Source of the DNA: Theristus sp. LFF4_11
Lineage: Eukaryota > Nematoda > Chromadorea > Monhysterida > Xyalidae
Reading direction: 5' to 3'
DNA: 64,000 nucleotides
NCBI GenBank assembly: GCA_030248135.1
Contig: JASANC010002542.1
Coordinates: forward strand, 1 to 64,000
The notes beneath the pieces are model-generated. The model saw only the letters and a list, made by a program, of their open reading frames with translations. It had not been told where the DNA came from and searched no databases. Every line of letters begins with the position of its first letter. The stretch's first letter is position 1. Both the position numbers and the translations under genes were made by a program. Of this stretch, positions 12,216 through 30,310 are shown piece by piece.

Positions 12216-12429
12216 ATTTTTCTGAAAATCACAAAAAACGAAATGAAACAAAACTGCAGAAGAACGAAAACGTCAATTCTACTCAACAAGCAGACTGTAA
12301 TTTGAAAAAAAAACTGTAAAGCTGCCCCACATCAAACGTGATCACTCATTTTCGAGTTCGACTTTAGCTCCCGCAGCTGATGGTGTACTCCCGCCTGCCG
12401 GCCATGCAGTCTTTGGTCGTGCCCTCCCT

Positions 12430-12618
12430 TTCCTCCTCTTCCCCTTATTCTTCTCCCCCTACCCCCCCCCCTACCCCCCCCCCCACGGAACCCCCGGCCC
12501 GGGACCCTGCCCCGGTTCACCACCCGCCCCAACCCCCTCCACTTCCCCCACCCTCGGGTCCCCAGCCCCAAACCCCTCCACCCCCCCCCGGTCCCCGGCC
12601 CCAACCCTCTCCACTAGG
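12430..12618. repeat. C-rich low-complexity tract
   Basis: CCCCCTACCCC-type sequence and CCCCGGTCCCC blocks; pyrimidine-rich on plus, G-rich on minus (possible G-quadruplex). The Pro-rich and Gly/Arg-rich frames through it are composition artefacts. Confidence 0.7.
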
Positions 12619-12626
12619 GTTAGGGG

Positions 12627-13339
12627 TAGGGTTGTTAAAAAAAACAAAAAACGTCATTTTTGTTTTTTTTTTCAAATTTTTTTTTAAATTTCAAAAATCA
12701 AAGTTGTGCTAAATAAATCAGGGAGTCCGAAGAACCACATATGATATGCAAGCGCCTCCCGAATGACTCCCGTATGGCGGAACTTTGCAGATTTTGTTTT
12801 GGTGACCTCAATTACCCCTTTTCCAAACCGTCACCATGTCTCTTCTTGTGTTTTGACCTCCAAAACGTCACTAATTGTCCCCAGCTAAGCTAATGCTAAA
12901 GTGAAGACAAACATACCGCCTTGAAATTCGATCAATTCTTCTGATGGTGTCGCGACGACACGACACGAAGCAGCAACCAGACAACGTAGCGCTTGCAAAC
13001 GGAGCAGCGAGCACAATCGGACGCTCTGCGAGGCGAATCGTCACCTTATCTGCATCGGAAATGGTAGGCTAAGCTTTGGGACGCTCAAAAACTTCATCGC
13101 AGATGTTGTCGAAGCCTAAAATCAGTCGGTAAAACGGCCCAAAATCGACTGCTAAAGGTTTTACGAGGTATAATCAAAGAAAATTTTTGTTGAACTTTCG
13201 AAAAATTGTGCCAAAATTGAGGTTTTCAGAGCATATTAGAGGAAAATTTTTCGAATTTTTTTTTTTTAAATCGGCATTTTTGTTTTTTTTTAATCACTTT
13301 TTTTTAAAAAAAAATTTTCATTTTTGTTTAACAACCCTA
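12627..13339. mobile_element. hAT-like element with near-perfect 8-bp duplication
   Basis: Ends TAGGGTTGTTAAA and TTTAACAACCCTA, flanked by GTTAGGGG (12619-12626) and GTTAGGCG (13340-13347), 7 of 8 identical. The interior is homologous to 7224-7925 (GGGAGTCCGAAGAACC; TTTTGTTGAACTTTCGAAAA). Non-coding. Confidence 0.8.
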
Positions 13340-13567
13340 GTTAGGCGTACGGCTTCATGGTGGAGGTGGCCCTCTTCCTCTTTAACACAGGAAAGAAAAA
13401 AATGCGAAAACCAATTTGATCCTTTTTCACCTTATAAAAAGGCTTGGCTTAGGATTAGGATTAGATTTAGGATAAGGAACCTACAACGACTTTATTGCAA
13501 GCATTATCTGATCAAAAATCAAAAATCATTTTTTCAACATTTTTAAATATGAATACCAATCCTAGTT

Positions 13568-13725
13568 AGGGGCTTTGAAAAAAAATTCTTTTTTTCGTTT
13601 TTTTTTAAATTTGGATTTTTTTTTCAAACTTAAAAAAAATTTGAAAAATTTTTCTTCTACTTTGCTCGATTTATGGCATAATTTTTTGAAAGTTCAAACC
13701 AAATTTTCTTCCCAACTTCTTTGTG
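13568..13725 (-). mobile_element. Truncated, inverted copy of the hAT-like family
   Basis: TAGGGGCTTTGAAAAAAAATTC resembles the family terminus, and ATTTTTTGAAAGTTCAAACC is the reverse complement of the shared AACTTTCGAAAAAT region. The other end is not clear. Confidence 0.5.
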
Positions 13726-14680
13726 TGCTTAGGTACATGTCATTATTTGGTCATTTTGACCGACGTACTCCATGTTTTTCGATTTGGATGACTTCTAGAG
13801 TCAATTTTTAGCGTTGAAATGACTTAACTGAATTGAAATATCGTTTCAGAAATCGTTTTCTTGCAACTTAGAACATGTTTTTTCAGTCGGTAGGCCATGA
13901 GATGAACAATCTTGTTGATTGGCGTACGTTATAGGTCTACAATGGAGTTGTGCGATATATTGTTAAACAATTGGAGCGGGGATGTTGGTTAATACCACAT
14001 CACACGACCGTTTTTCAGATACCCGATAACATGGCCACATGTTAAAACTTGCGTGCTGAGCTAAACTAACGAGTTAAACTTGCGTCTGTCAGTTGCCCGC
14101 AACGTGATCGCGAAATCATGGTACGTGTTTTCGATACGATGATTTGAAGAGTGGGCTCTCGCCATGTGGCAGATAGCATAGCTGGTTGAACCTGAAAGTA
14201 AGTGTCTTGGGGGGGGGGGGCGACCGGGTCGACAGGGGTTGCCGACTTAGCTACAGCAAACAGGAATTTTTGAACACAGTCAAATTTTGGTAATTTTCTA
14301 AAGAGGAACAACTAAGAACGGTTCAATATTCAAGTACACGTCGAAAATTGTCCTGTTTTACTGTTGAAAATGCAACTTTCCCTCTATGAAATGGACATAA
14401 TTTCAATAAAACACGATTTTCGCTCTTATAGTTTTCCGGATCGTTCTGAAAATAGTCTAGATGAACTCAGCTCGACGAGACGCTTCGAACAAACCTAACT
14501 TGTAAAAAAAAAATTTTTTTTAAATTTTTTTTAATTTAAAAAAAATTCGGATTTTTTTCCCCTAACCCTACTCTCCACTCCCCCCTACCCAAATCCCCTT
14601 CCACTTACCCCTCGAGCTCTCCCAGCGCGAGGTTACCGGGATTGTACTCCCGGGCTCCCCTACTAGGGTACCCAGCTTCA
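13726..14680. other. AT-rich spacer, no gene seen
   Basis: Contains a poly-G run at 14209-14220 and a Pro/Leu-type C-rich stretch from 14566 (CCCCTAACCCTACTCTCCAC) resembling 12600-12620. No supported exon. Confidence 0.5.
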
Positions 14681-14682
14681 GT

Positions 14683-14771
14683 CTCGGAAATGAATCCGAG
14701 ACTGGCTTCAGTCTCAGAAACGAATCCGAGACTGGCTTCATCTTCATCTTCGGATTCATTTCCGAGACTGA
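14683..14771. repeat. Short repeat of GGCTTCAGTCTCGGAAATGA type
   Basis: Two direct copies of a TTCAGTCTC(G/A)GAAA(T/C)GAATCCGAGACTGG unit, followed by an inverted one (CGGATTCATTTCCGAGACTG), so the block can fold on itself. Confidence 0.7.
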
Positions 14772-15092
14772 TTTTTCAGCCGGTTTTGCCTGCTTATATA
14801 CGTTTTCTGACTCTCATTAACGTCCGATTTTGGTAATTGCAGTGCAATTATTGTTCATGTTTCCGAAATAATTGTGGTTCAAGAAAATAATTAGCACTAT
14901 GTTTTGCGTTGTATCAGTGAGAAAATTAGAGAAAATGCGCAGATAAATGCAGCAAAACGTCGAAATTCGGTCACGATAATTGCAGAACGATTGCAAATTA
15001 GGCGGTCGTTGCGCTAATTGCACCAAAAAGAATCCTATAAAAACGGCCAACACCGGTCAGAGAACTTCATTGTGTTCCCTTCCGCAGTTAAC

Positions 15093-15383
15093 ATGGTCGA
15101 CTGGCATCATCAACCATCAAAACCATCGTTCGTCCAGCTGGCCGTCAGCAAAGCCTCAACACCCAAACGGGCATCATCATCATCTCGAGGCCCGCTGCGG
15201 TGTGCATGGCTCCGTCAGACACCAAACACGGGTGCTTCTGTCGACTGGTCATCGTGGTCTCGCTCGGTGCTCTCGCCTGACGTCCCTGAATCGGCACGAC
15301 GCCCGCACGCACGTCGAGTGTGGTGCTCGAACACAAGCACCGTGCAGCTGTGTGACAAAATTGTGACAAAAAGGGAATGTTGA
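15093..15383 (+). other. GC-rich open frame of uncertain status
   Basis: A 96-residue frame starting MVDWHHQPSKPSFVQLAVSK, directly after a possible acceptor (CTTCCGCAG). Ser/Arg-rich, with no family match. Other frames are also open here, so this may be composition only. Confidence 0.2.
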
Positions 15384-15403
15384 CACAGGTGCAATCATAT
15401 GCT

Positions 15404-15545
15404 TCGTACTCGGTGATCTGTCGGTGATTCTTGCGGTCGTGTCATATGCGGTGATCTATCGGTGATTCTTGCGTGTCATATACGGTGATCTATCGGTGAT
15501 TCTTGTGGTCGTTTCACATTCGGTGATTTATTGGTGATTCTTGCG
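15404..15545. repeat. Tandem repeat, about four units
   Basis: Units of 33-46 bp built on CGGTGATCTATCGGTGATTC followed by TTGCGGTCGTGTCATAT. The later units diverge. Confidence 0.8.
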
Positions 15546-15699
15546 CTCACCACGACACTCATCGAGAGGGTGCATGAGGTTGGTCCGTCACTGGGGTCTG
15601 GGTGTTTTGAGATTGCAGCAGAGCAACAATAGCCCTCCACCTCACCCGAAATGTATCGAACATTCCGTGGGCACAAATTGTGTCGTCTCTCCCACCAAA

Positions 15700-15875
15700 T
15701 TTTCTAATCTATCTCTATCAGACAGGTTTTTTCGGCTTAGCTATTATGTATCTAAAAAAAATCTCAGCCAGCTATCTATCTGAAAAATGAGTTTTGAAAA
15801 AGAAAATGTCTTCGAAGACATAAAATGAGTTATTTTTTTACCAAATCTGACCATTTCGCTCGTAATTCGTGAACA
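15700..15875. repeat. TATCTATC-type repeat, left part of a Helitron-interrupted copy
   Basis: Matches 10975-11125 (CTATCTCTATCAGACAGGTTTTTTCGGC and on). The match resumes at 18058, so the 2.18-kb between is an insertion. Confidence 0.8.
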
Positions 15876-16848
15876 TCATAATACTAAGATAATAGTGGTG
15901 TCTGTGTGTGGCACTTTTTTGCTTTTTGAATTGCCGCTCATTTTTGCTATTTAAAAAACTGCATCTCAATTTTTAACCTATTATCAATGCCAATTATTTT
16001 CTCAAAAACGTCACTGTTCACTACGAAGTCATCATGATACTCTTTGGTCATCTGCGACAGCGCTTTAACATGCGATTGACAAACAATGGTAATTGTTGCT
16101 GTTCACAACTTGATGACCGAAAGCGAAAAATGAAAGAAAACCAACTATGAAAAATAGTTGCAATTGTTTTCAAAACCGGTTGCAAAACGACATCGACATT
16201 GCAAGTGCACATTGCACTTTCATTTCAAAACGTTATTTTTCAGTATCTTTTTGTTGAAAAGTTTTTGCTTGAGAACTTTTTCAAAAACAGAAAAGACTTA
16301 TCTAAACAAGTCAACTAAAAAAATTAATTGCGAAATCAAATACACGGGGGGTTGTTAATGAAGTGCGTGATAAGGATTAGCTTAGATCAGGCTGAACGGG
16401 TAAAAACATTACAGCAAAATTATAAACTTCGCCCTTCAAATTTGTTTTCAACACGCGGGTTTAATTAGAAATGTGTCAGTTTCAAAAACAAAAGTTCAAA
16501 ATTGCAATTACAAATTACATTCAAAAACGATTTTAATAAAGCGTTGCTTTTTGTCTGTTCAATTCAATTAACTTTAAAATCGTTTTTAACGGGAACAGCA
16601 ATTGACCATTAGTGATTAAAAAAGATTGTTTTTAATTTTAAAACAGAATGCAGTAAAGATAGTGTTCGCGATCAGAATATTGTTTTTGATAATTTGAACG
16701 GTAACGACTAAAGCAGCTCACAATCAAAATGCAATGCATTTTTTAGCACGGTTCATAAAGCCAAAATCGGGCAAAATCCACTCAAAAATAATAATTGTAT
16801 TTATCAGATATCAGCTAACCGTGCCGTAGGCACGGGTCAATTGGCTAG
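15876..16848 (+). mobile_element. Helitron-like element, unit 1 of a tandem pair
   Basis: Starts TCATAATACTAAGATAATAG after an A and ends ...CCGTGCCGTAGGCACGGGTC AATTGG CTAG. The 7-bp hairpin CCGTGCC-GTA-GGCACGG just upstream of the terminal CTAG is the classic Helitron 3' structure. No Rep/helicase is encoded (973 bp, non-autonomous). It abuts unit 2 directly. Confidence 0.8.
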
Positions 16849-18057
16849 TCTATATTATTAAATTTACAAAGTGTCTGTAACCGCGTGTAATTTTTGGCCG
16901 ATTTGAATTGGCGCCCATTTTTGCTATTTAAAAAAAAATTAAATTTTCTTTACCTCATGCCGTTTGAAATTGTCTATTCAAAACGCTCTTCATTACTGAA
17001 GTCATCATGATGCTCTTTGGTGAACAGCGACAGTTTAGCAAACGATGAGCCAATGTCAATTGTTGCTGCTCAGAACTTCATGATTGAATGGTGCAAAAGA
17101 TGAAACAAAACCGTCTGTGAGAAAAGGTTTGTATAATTTTTGAAAAACGGGTCGAGAAACGACATCGGCATAGCACTTGCATATTGCAGTTTGCGTTAAG
17201 TTTTAAAGCGGGGATTTTGAAAAAAAACGTTAGTTGTTTTGTATTTTCCATTCATTTTCGCCTTGCAAAAAGGCTTAGCCTTTGCTAAAAGAAGCAGTGA
17301 CTTTTTAACACAAGTAAAATTGAAAATACTTTTGTATTTCCATTCATTTGAGCGAAAAAGTTAGTTTTTTAATTGGGTCGAAATGGTATTTACCATTCAT
17401 TTTCACTTTGCAAAATGTTTGGGTCATGTTGGGTTAAACGGGTAAAAAGAAGCAATGACTGCAAAACGAAATTATAAACGTCACTTTTTTGTTTCTTTTA
17501 TTCATTTTCACTTTAGAAAAAAGGCTTGGCTTATGTTAGGGTAACCGGGTAAAAGAAGCATCAGCTTTTTAAAACGGGTATTTTTTAATAAAAATATTTT
17601 TTATTCAATCTTACTTAACTCACAAAAAGGCTTGACTTAGGTTAGGGTGAACGGGTAAAAATAGCAAAATCATAAACTTCGCATTTTCACTTTACAAAAA
17701 AGGCTTGGCTTAGGTAAACGGGTAAAAAAGCATTAGCTTTTTAACACGGGTAAATAAAAATAACGTTAGTTTGTATATTTTTTATTCAATTTTACTTGAC
17801 TTACAAAAAGGCTTGCCTTCGGTTAGGGTTAACGGGTAAAAATAGCAAAATCATAAACTTCGCATTTTTTATTTATTTAAATACATTAAAAAAATTTGTA
17901 TTGTAGGCGACTTCACGGCAGCACAAGGTAAATTTTCTTCAGGGTTATTGGGTTATTATTCAGTAAACGTTACTGTTTTTTTCTTTCTAAGTCAGTGCCA
18001 CTTCACCAAAAAGGCTTGGTATTGATTAAGCCACATACGCTCGGGTCAATAGGCTAG
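16849..18057 (+). mobile_element. Helitron-like element, unit 2 of a tandem pair
   Basis: Starts TCTATATTATTAAATTTACA and shares with unit 1 the block GTGTCTGT ... TTGAATTG(C/G)CGC ... CATTTTTGCTATTTAAAAA. It ends CGGGTCAATAGGCTAG followed by T. Its terminal hairpin is degraded. The interior holds at least six copies of an AAAAGGCTTGGCTTAGGTTA ... AACGGGTAAAA unit between about 17265 and 18020. Non-coding. Confidence 0.75.
17265..18020. repeat. Internal array of GGCTTGGCTTAGG units
   Basis: Copies near 17269, 17521, 17627, 17701, 17808 and 18010, each followed by an ACGGGTAAAA motif, spaced about 70-130 bp. This is a subrepeat of Helitron unit 2. Confidence 0.7.
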
Positions 18058-18254
18058 TTTCGCTAATTTCAGGTAAAACACGCGTTTATACTTGATTTTT
18101 AGTGTACTTTTAGAATTATTTTACTTTTTTTAGCTTTTTAGCTCGAAGGCGGTGTAACGACCAAAAACAGTCACAAAATTTCCAAATAATCTTATCTTGT
18201 CATACTTTTAACGGGCATGCATGGCATGACAGTGGAATGTAACTCACAAACAAG

Positions 18255-18340
18255 ATTGCTTTTTGGCACGGGTCAAAAGGCCAAAATCCACTCAAAACTA
18301 ATAATTGTATTTATTCTCTAAGGCACGGGTTATCTACTAG
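18255..18340 (+). mobile_element. Helitron 3'-end fragment
   Basis: CAAAATCCACTCAAAACTAATAATTGTATTTAT followed by GGCACGGGTTATCTACTAGT matches the last 90 bp of Helitron unit 1. Confidence 0.6.
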
Positions 18341-18366
18341 TTTCAAACAAAAAAAACAATAACCGA

Positions 18367-21300
18367 TCACGACTTGAACAAATCCAAGAAGGCGTCCGTG
18401 GCTTTACTGTCGAACGTATCGTTCCAGTCTTTCAGAACCACGGCAGCCTCTTTGTAGCGGGGCCGCCGCTCCGGTGCGTCATGCCAGCAGCTTGTCATCA
18501 ATTGTTGCACCTGCTGTGGTATGCCGATCGGTGGCTGCATTCGGTAGTGCTCGTTGAACACGCGCTCTTTCACCTGCACATTCTGTTCACACGACCTCAA
18601 AAGAATTTCGTGATCCTTTCCGAAATTTGCCTATTCCATGCTAAAATCCATTCCGAAATTTATTCTATTCGAAGTTTTTCAAAAGAACTGCAGTAAAAAC
18701 CAACCGCGGTTTTAAAATTTACCCAAATGATCACGCGTGTTGTCAATTTTTGCAGCGACTTTAGCATTTTTACCGGTGGTGACCCCAAAATAAAAAACAA
18801 AAATAAAGCGCGGAAACCTCTCGAACGGTCATATTCGGGTACGGCTGCGCGCCGTCGTGTAGGATTTCCCACAGCAGCACGCCGAACGCCCAAACGTCGG
18901 TCTGGAACGTGTAGATGTGGGTGGCCAAGAGCTCACGGGCGAGCCATTTCACCATCAACGCGTCCTGCTCCACCGCTCGCTTGATGCGCTGTTGCACATG
19001 TGCCACGTTACGAACGCCTGCACGCATTGTGGAAAGGGTTGTTTTCTTTTTTGTTTTGGCGGCACCGAACGCTTTTATTTCTTATCAAGAATCAGAACGA
19101 CCGCTTCTTTTTCTCTGTCATTCATTCACGATGCGGCTCCGTTTATATTTTTTACTAACGTACCGCTATAATGATCAGGGACACGACGCTAAAATGCAAT
19201 TTTCTAGCGTGTCACTTTCGGCAACATCTTGTGACGCGAACAAACAATATACGGCCGTACAGGGTGTTGTTCTATCGGAATAGCCAACACCTCACGGAAA
19301 AAAATCTGTTCCACTATCACATTCGTCGGAACGTGTTGCACGTTTTTAAAGTGGTTTTGAAGAGAAAAAAACTTTAGAAAAAGTAAACACCGCTCACCGA
19401 CACCAGCGATCTTGACGACGCCCTCCTTGCCGATCAGGCAGTTTCGAGCGGCAATGTCGCCGTGCGCGTAGCGCATCCGACAGAGGTACGCGAGTCCGCA
19501 GGCGACGTCCAACGAGAAGCGCGCGCGGTGCACCGGTCGAATCTGGTCGGCGTGTTTGCGCATGAACGCAAGCAGCGACCCGTGGGGTGCATGTCTGTGC
19601 CGGTATACGGTAAGGCTACGGTACTTGCATTTGGAGTGACATGTATTTTTTGGTTTTCGTTGTTTATTTTGAAACTGACTGCATTTGACTGACAAAACTG
19701 TGACCCTGAAAAATTAGCCACTAGTGAGACACGTGCGGTTTTAGTAAAGGCGCGTTTAGCAATTAGTTTTTTGTGCGTACGCACGGACACGACACGTAAA
19801 AAATGGCCACGCGATTTAGAAATCGTGTCGTGTGTGCTATCTTAATGCATTACGGACACGATTAGTTTGCGTACGGGATTTAGAACGACGTTTGTGCGTA
19901 CGGACGAAAAACTAAATGGTGTTTCCGCCTTAAGCGGCCACTTTACTGCGGCAACCGTAGCAGAGCAGCCAAAGTATATTCTCAGTGTTTCGTCTGGTGG
20001 CTAATACCGTATTACCTCCAATAAACCCCCGGATTAATACGTCAGCGACTTTTAGGGCTGGGGTTTATTGGTGGGGGGATTATTGGGGGGGGTATTTAAA
20101 AACAAATTCTAGGGGTGGGGGTTTATTGAAAAATGGCAAAAACCTTGCATGGCAGGCAAGAAAGTCGCAGAAACTTCTACTCTACATAGAAATTTCCTTT
20201 TATAACAGCCTTTTGTAATGAAATTGCGGCCTTTGGTAGCACAATTTCATCATTTTCACTGCAACCAGCCACTGAATTCGCTGGGTATGTGTTTCAAACA
20301 GGTTCCAATAATCCCCGATGGGGGATTTATTGTGGGGAGGGGGATTATTCGGAAACTTGTCGTGGGGTGGGGGTTTATTGGTGGGGGGGGGGGGGTGTTT
20401 AATGGTGGGGGGGTTAATGGGGGTAATACGGTACCTAAATACGCAAGTACAAACACCAGCTGGCGTGGTGAAGCTCGTTATATTAGCGCTAAATAACGCG
20501 AGCTGGCGTTAATGTTTTGGCGCTCGAACGCTTTTTTCGAGTGACTTCTTCTTCGACTTACTCGAGCACAAACATCAACGGGTCCTCCTGCATGGAAACT
20601 CCGTAGAAGCGAGGAATGTTCTTGTGCTCCCACCGAGCAAACATGACGCCGGTCTGGATAAGATTGGCTTTATATTTTGCTTTTTGTCAGTTTTTCAAAT
20701 TACCAAAAGAAAAAGAAACTGATCAACACAACACCACGAACACTTCTCAAAGACAACCAAACGTCGACCAAACATTACACCTAATGTGCAACAAATAATG
20801 CGAAGTTCATCTTAATAAAAATTGCAATTGAAACACCGAACAAGTGTTTGAACAAATTCAATCAAGTCAAGTGAACTCAATTCAAACATTCCAACTATTC
20901 AACAACTCAGTTTAATTGAACCATATTTTACATAATTTTATTATAAACATTTTTAAGCCCCTTCTTTCAATCACAAAACACTCACCGATTTTACCAACGC
21001 CGCCCGCTCTTCTTTCGATTGTTTTGACGCCGACGCGGTGCCGGTTTGCACTCTCACGGCGCATTCGAGTTTTTCTCTGCAGTTGTACAGCGTACCTGAA
21101 TGAAAGCTCCCGATTAATTTAGGTCCTATTTATGTCCGATTAAACATACCGTATTACCCCCATTAACCCACCCCCCCCCCACCATTAATCCCCCCCCCCA
21201 AAAATAAACCCCCACCCCACGACAAGTTTCCGAATAATCCACCTCCCCACAAATGGGGGATTATTGGAAACCTGTTTGAAACACATACCCAGCGAATCGG

Positions 21301-22688
21301 TGACTGGTTGCAGTGAAAATGAAGAAATCGTGCTTCCAAAGGCCCCAAATGGATGAGTTAATGGTAAATTTCATTACAAACGGCTGTTATAAAAGGAAAT
21401 TTCTGTGTAGAGTAGAAGTTTCTGCGACTTTCTTGCCTGCCATGCAAGGTATTTTTGCATTTTTCAATAAACCCCCACGCCTAGAATTTGTTTGTAAATA
21501 AAGCCCCCCCCCCACCAATAATCCCCCCCACCAATAAACCCCCACCCCTAAAAGTCGCTGACGTATTAATCCCCCATGGGGGTTTATTGGGGGTAATATG
21601 GTAGTCCGACGTGGGTGGAAGGGCATTGTTGAATAATGCGTGCACAACCGGCACAGTTTTATGATTACATTTATACAAACACGAGCACTTCATTACATTT
21701 GTACATGTCGTGCGACGCTCCATTGCTGATCAGTTCGTGCAGTTCGATCTGCTCGCGCGGTAGCACCCACTCGTTTCGACTGATCGGCCTGTTGAACTGC
21801 GTGCCGACGTCGTCCAGCATGCCCGTCACCGTGTACCAGTCGACGAGCTCGCGGACACTGTCGAACCACAGCCTCAGGCCCACTTTGTACCTTGAAAAAA
21901 CGCACAAGTGTCTTCAGGAATAATGCACAGGTTCCTTCTGAACTTTACCACAGCACTAGAAAGTTTTTTGCAATAATGTTGCATTTTACCATCATTATAC
22001 AGTATGTGTATTGATTTTTGTTGCAATATTGCATTTTTTACGGTTTGTGTTTTTGTTTCTGTTGCATGAGAATGTTGTGAGCTTTGAAACACAGTTCCCT
22101 GGGCTACACCCAAATTTTCACAAACGTACAATGTATGATGAACATCTTTCGAGAGATGCTTCCAATCTTTTGAAATACTGTAAATCAACCAATCGATCAC
22201 CTGATTTTCAAAAGCAGGGACGTCATCAGGAACACACACATACCCTCCTTGAGAATCAGTCTACAAAAACAAATCCATTCACGACCTGAATTGAATGCAG
22301 CTATGAAACGAGGTTTACTCATCGTACTTCCCAGTTCGTGTCTTTTCGATCAGATATTGTCTCACGCAGCCCTTCCAACGAACGCAGAGGTAAAGCATTG
22401 GACTTAGACCCCTTTCTGCCGTAGCGGACGATTTGCGCACCAGAAAATCGCCGTCATTTCTCAACTCTTTATCGATTTCGTCGATTGACATGATTCCTGA
22501 ATTCACTTGGAATGGCTTTGTGTTCAATAAGCCCTAGTCTGAAGACCTAAAGTTTTTGGTTGCCCCTCTCATGGATGCAAGCGTTTGTAACAAGGGCTCA
22601 CTTTCTTACCGTGATAGCAGGAGAGAGTTCGAACTGTTGGACAGATGTTTGGATCGATATTCACCTGTTGTGTTGGTGTTGGCGGCAT
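18367..22688 (-). CDS. SH2-tyrosine pseudokinase (Fes/Fer-like), gene A
   Basis: Short SH2-kinase without F-BAR, as in the nematode Fer-like expansion. Exons (minus, 5' to 3'): 22688-22610, 22496-22328, 21890-21697, 21095-20986, 20653-20562, 19594-19398, 19017-18818, 18573-18367; 1248 nt, 415 aa. The SH2 domain (about 24-90) keeps DFLVRK with R47. The kinase-like domain (about 130-405) is degenerate: glycine loop reads SNGASHDMYK (138-147); the VAIK lysine is R162 (ECAVR); HRD is HGD (259-261); DFG is GVG (279-281); APE is ARE (307-309); and the activation-loop tyrosine is absent. The fold-forming [11 protein letters not shown] and the C-lobe CWHDAPERRPRYKE are kept. Frame is open throughout, so it looks maintained rather than a dead gene. 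Expected to bind phosphotyrosine and scaffold, not catalyse. Introns hold MITE copies. Confidence 0.88.
19748..19930. mobile_element. Harbinger-like MITE copy 1
   Basis: Ends AGGCGCGTTT and GTGTTTCCGCCT, flanked by TAA on both sides (19745-19747, 19931-19933). A TWA duplication with GGCG-type ends suggests PIF/Harbinger. Interior GTGCGTACGCACGGACACGA. In intron 5 of kinase gene A. Confidence 0.75.
20005..20433 (+). mobile_element. MITE family 2 copy, plus orientation
   Basis: TACCGTATTACC to GGTAATACGGTA with G-rich arms. A deletion removes the core segment just after the TTTTGTAATGAAATT block. In intron 5 of kinase gene A. Confidence 0.85.
21147..21603 (-). mobile_element. MITE family 2 copy, minus orientation
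   Basis: C-rich arms on the plus strand. Begins TACCGTATTACCCCC and ends GGGGGTAATATGGTA. In intron 3 of kinase gene A. Confidence 0.85.
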
Positions 22689-23650
22689 GATGACAGTTGG
22701 ATTTGGAGACTTCTAGGTTGAGCGGTTAAACTTGTGCAATCAATTCTTTTATAGAAAGGTTTTTGTTAAAAAAACAATGAATGACATCACACACGGCGTA
22801 TCGACGGTGTTTATGGAATGACTTTCACAAAATTTCTAGCTAAGGTGATCGATTCATCTCTTTGAATATTTTATTATTTTATTTATGTATACAGAAGTTA
22901 AAATTATAAAACCTCTGTTAATAAAACGAAGTTTTGTTTTTCAAGAAGCCCGATTCTTTCCAAATCGTTTTTCCGCGTTCCTTTCCTTGCACCCTAAAAA
23001 AGATGCCATGTTTAATCGGCCATACCGTGGGCTGCCACTGGTCTCGCCTTGCTTGAGGAGACAGAGTGCTTTATTTATTTCAACCATACTGTGCATGTAC
23101 ATACGACGGATGGGTCAATTAGCAAAACCAGTTAAAATATCACCAACTGTCAATAAAGTTAAAATCAATAATTGGAAATATTTTGGATGGGCCAAAGAAG
23201 TAACGGATTTCAGGTAAAGTTTGAAACTTCGACAAAAAAGATGGTTTTTAATACAATTTTATCGATTTTTTACAAACTAAAAACGCGTGAGAACTGTCAT
23301 CGGCCACAGAAGTGTTCCAAAGCTTTCGCTCGTGAAACATGCTTTATTAAACTTCAACGAGAATCCTCTTGGTTAAAGCTTACGTCCTATAAACTGGAAC
23401 ACTGGATGAACCAAGTTTTTCTAGATGTTTTAGCTATGTCACCTGATGCGTGCCAGAAAAAAAACTGAAAACCGTTACGTTTTTTGGCTCGGCCTGTTTA
23501 GTGTGGTTTGGTGTGGTAAACACATGTTTAGTGTGGCTATAGTTGTACACTGTAGTTGTCGGGGACGTTATTGTTTATTTTAGGAAGACAGAAATTCCGA
23601 ATATAATGAATGATATATCCATTTCCAGTTCGATACGTCGTCGCGGCGCG
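22689..23650. other. Spacer between kinase genes A and B
   Basis: Presumed promoter of gene A and 3' end of gene B. A 98-residue plus-strand frame at 23172-23468 has no recognised similarity and no splice support, so it is not called. Confidence 0.5.
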
Positions 23651-30119
<6,469 letters not shown>

Positions 30120-30267
30120 GATGACAATATGGGATTTAGAGACGTTTTGAGTATTTATGTATGGTGCGTTGGACTTGAAATTGATTTGTATGTGGAGAAA
30201 GAAAAGTTTGTTGAAAAACCAGTGAATGAGAGCATCTGGGGGTGTCGATGGATTTTGTATGAAACTA

Positions 30268-30310
30268 GCAATTGACCCGTGCCAATGGCGCAGATAAATC
30301 TTTGATTTTG
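30268..30310 (-). mobile_element. Helitron 3' end, minus orientation
   Basis: On the minus strand it reads ...GCCATTGGCACGGGTCAATTGCTAGTT: the same GGCACGGGTCAATTG-CTAG-T ending as Helitron unit 1. The 5' end (toward 30.9 kb) could not be placed. Spacer 30120-30915 holds nothing else recognisable. Confidence 0.55.

Noticed and set aside
12611..12634. TTAGGG-like telomere repeat
   Set aside because: Only GTTAGGGGTAGGGTT; it is the duplication and terminus of the hAT-like element, and nematode telomeres are usually TTAGGC.
12332..12712. Pro-rich (plus) and Gly/Arg-rich (minus) frames resembling RGG proteins
   Set aside because: Created by the C-rich low-complexity tract; no splice signals or ordinary codon use.
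15404..15545. CRISPR-like array
   Set aside because: Four adjoining degenerate tandem units without spacers, in an animal genome.
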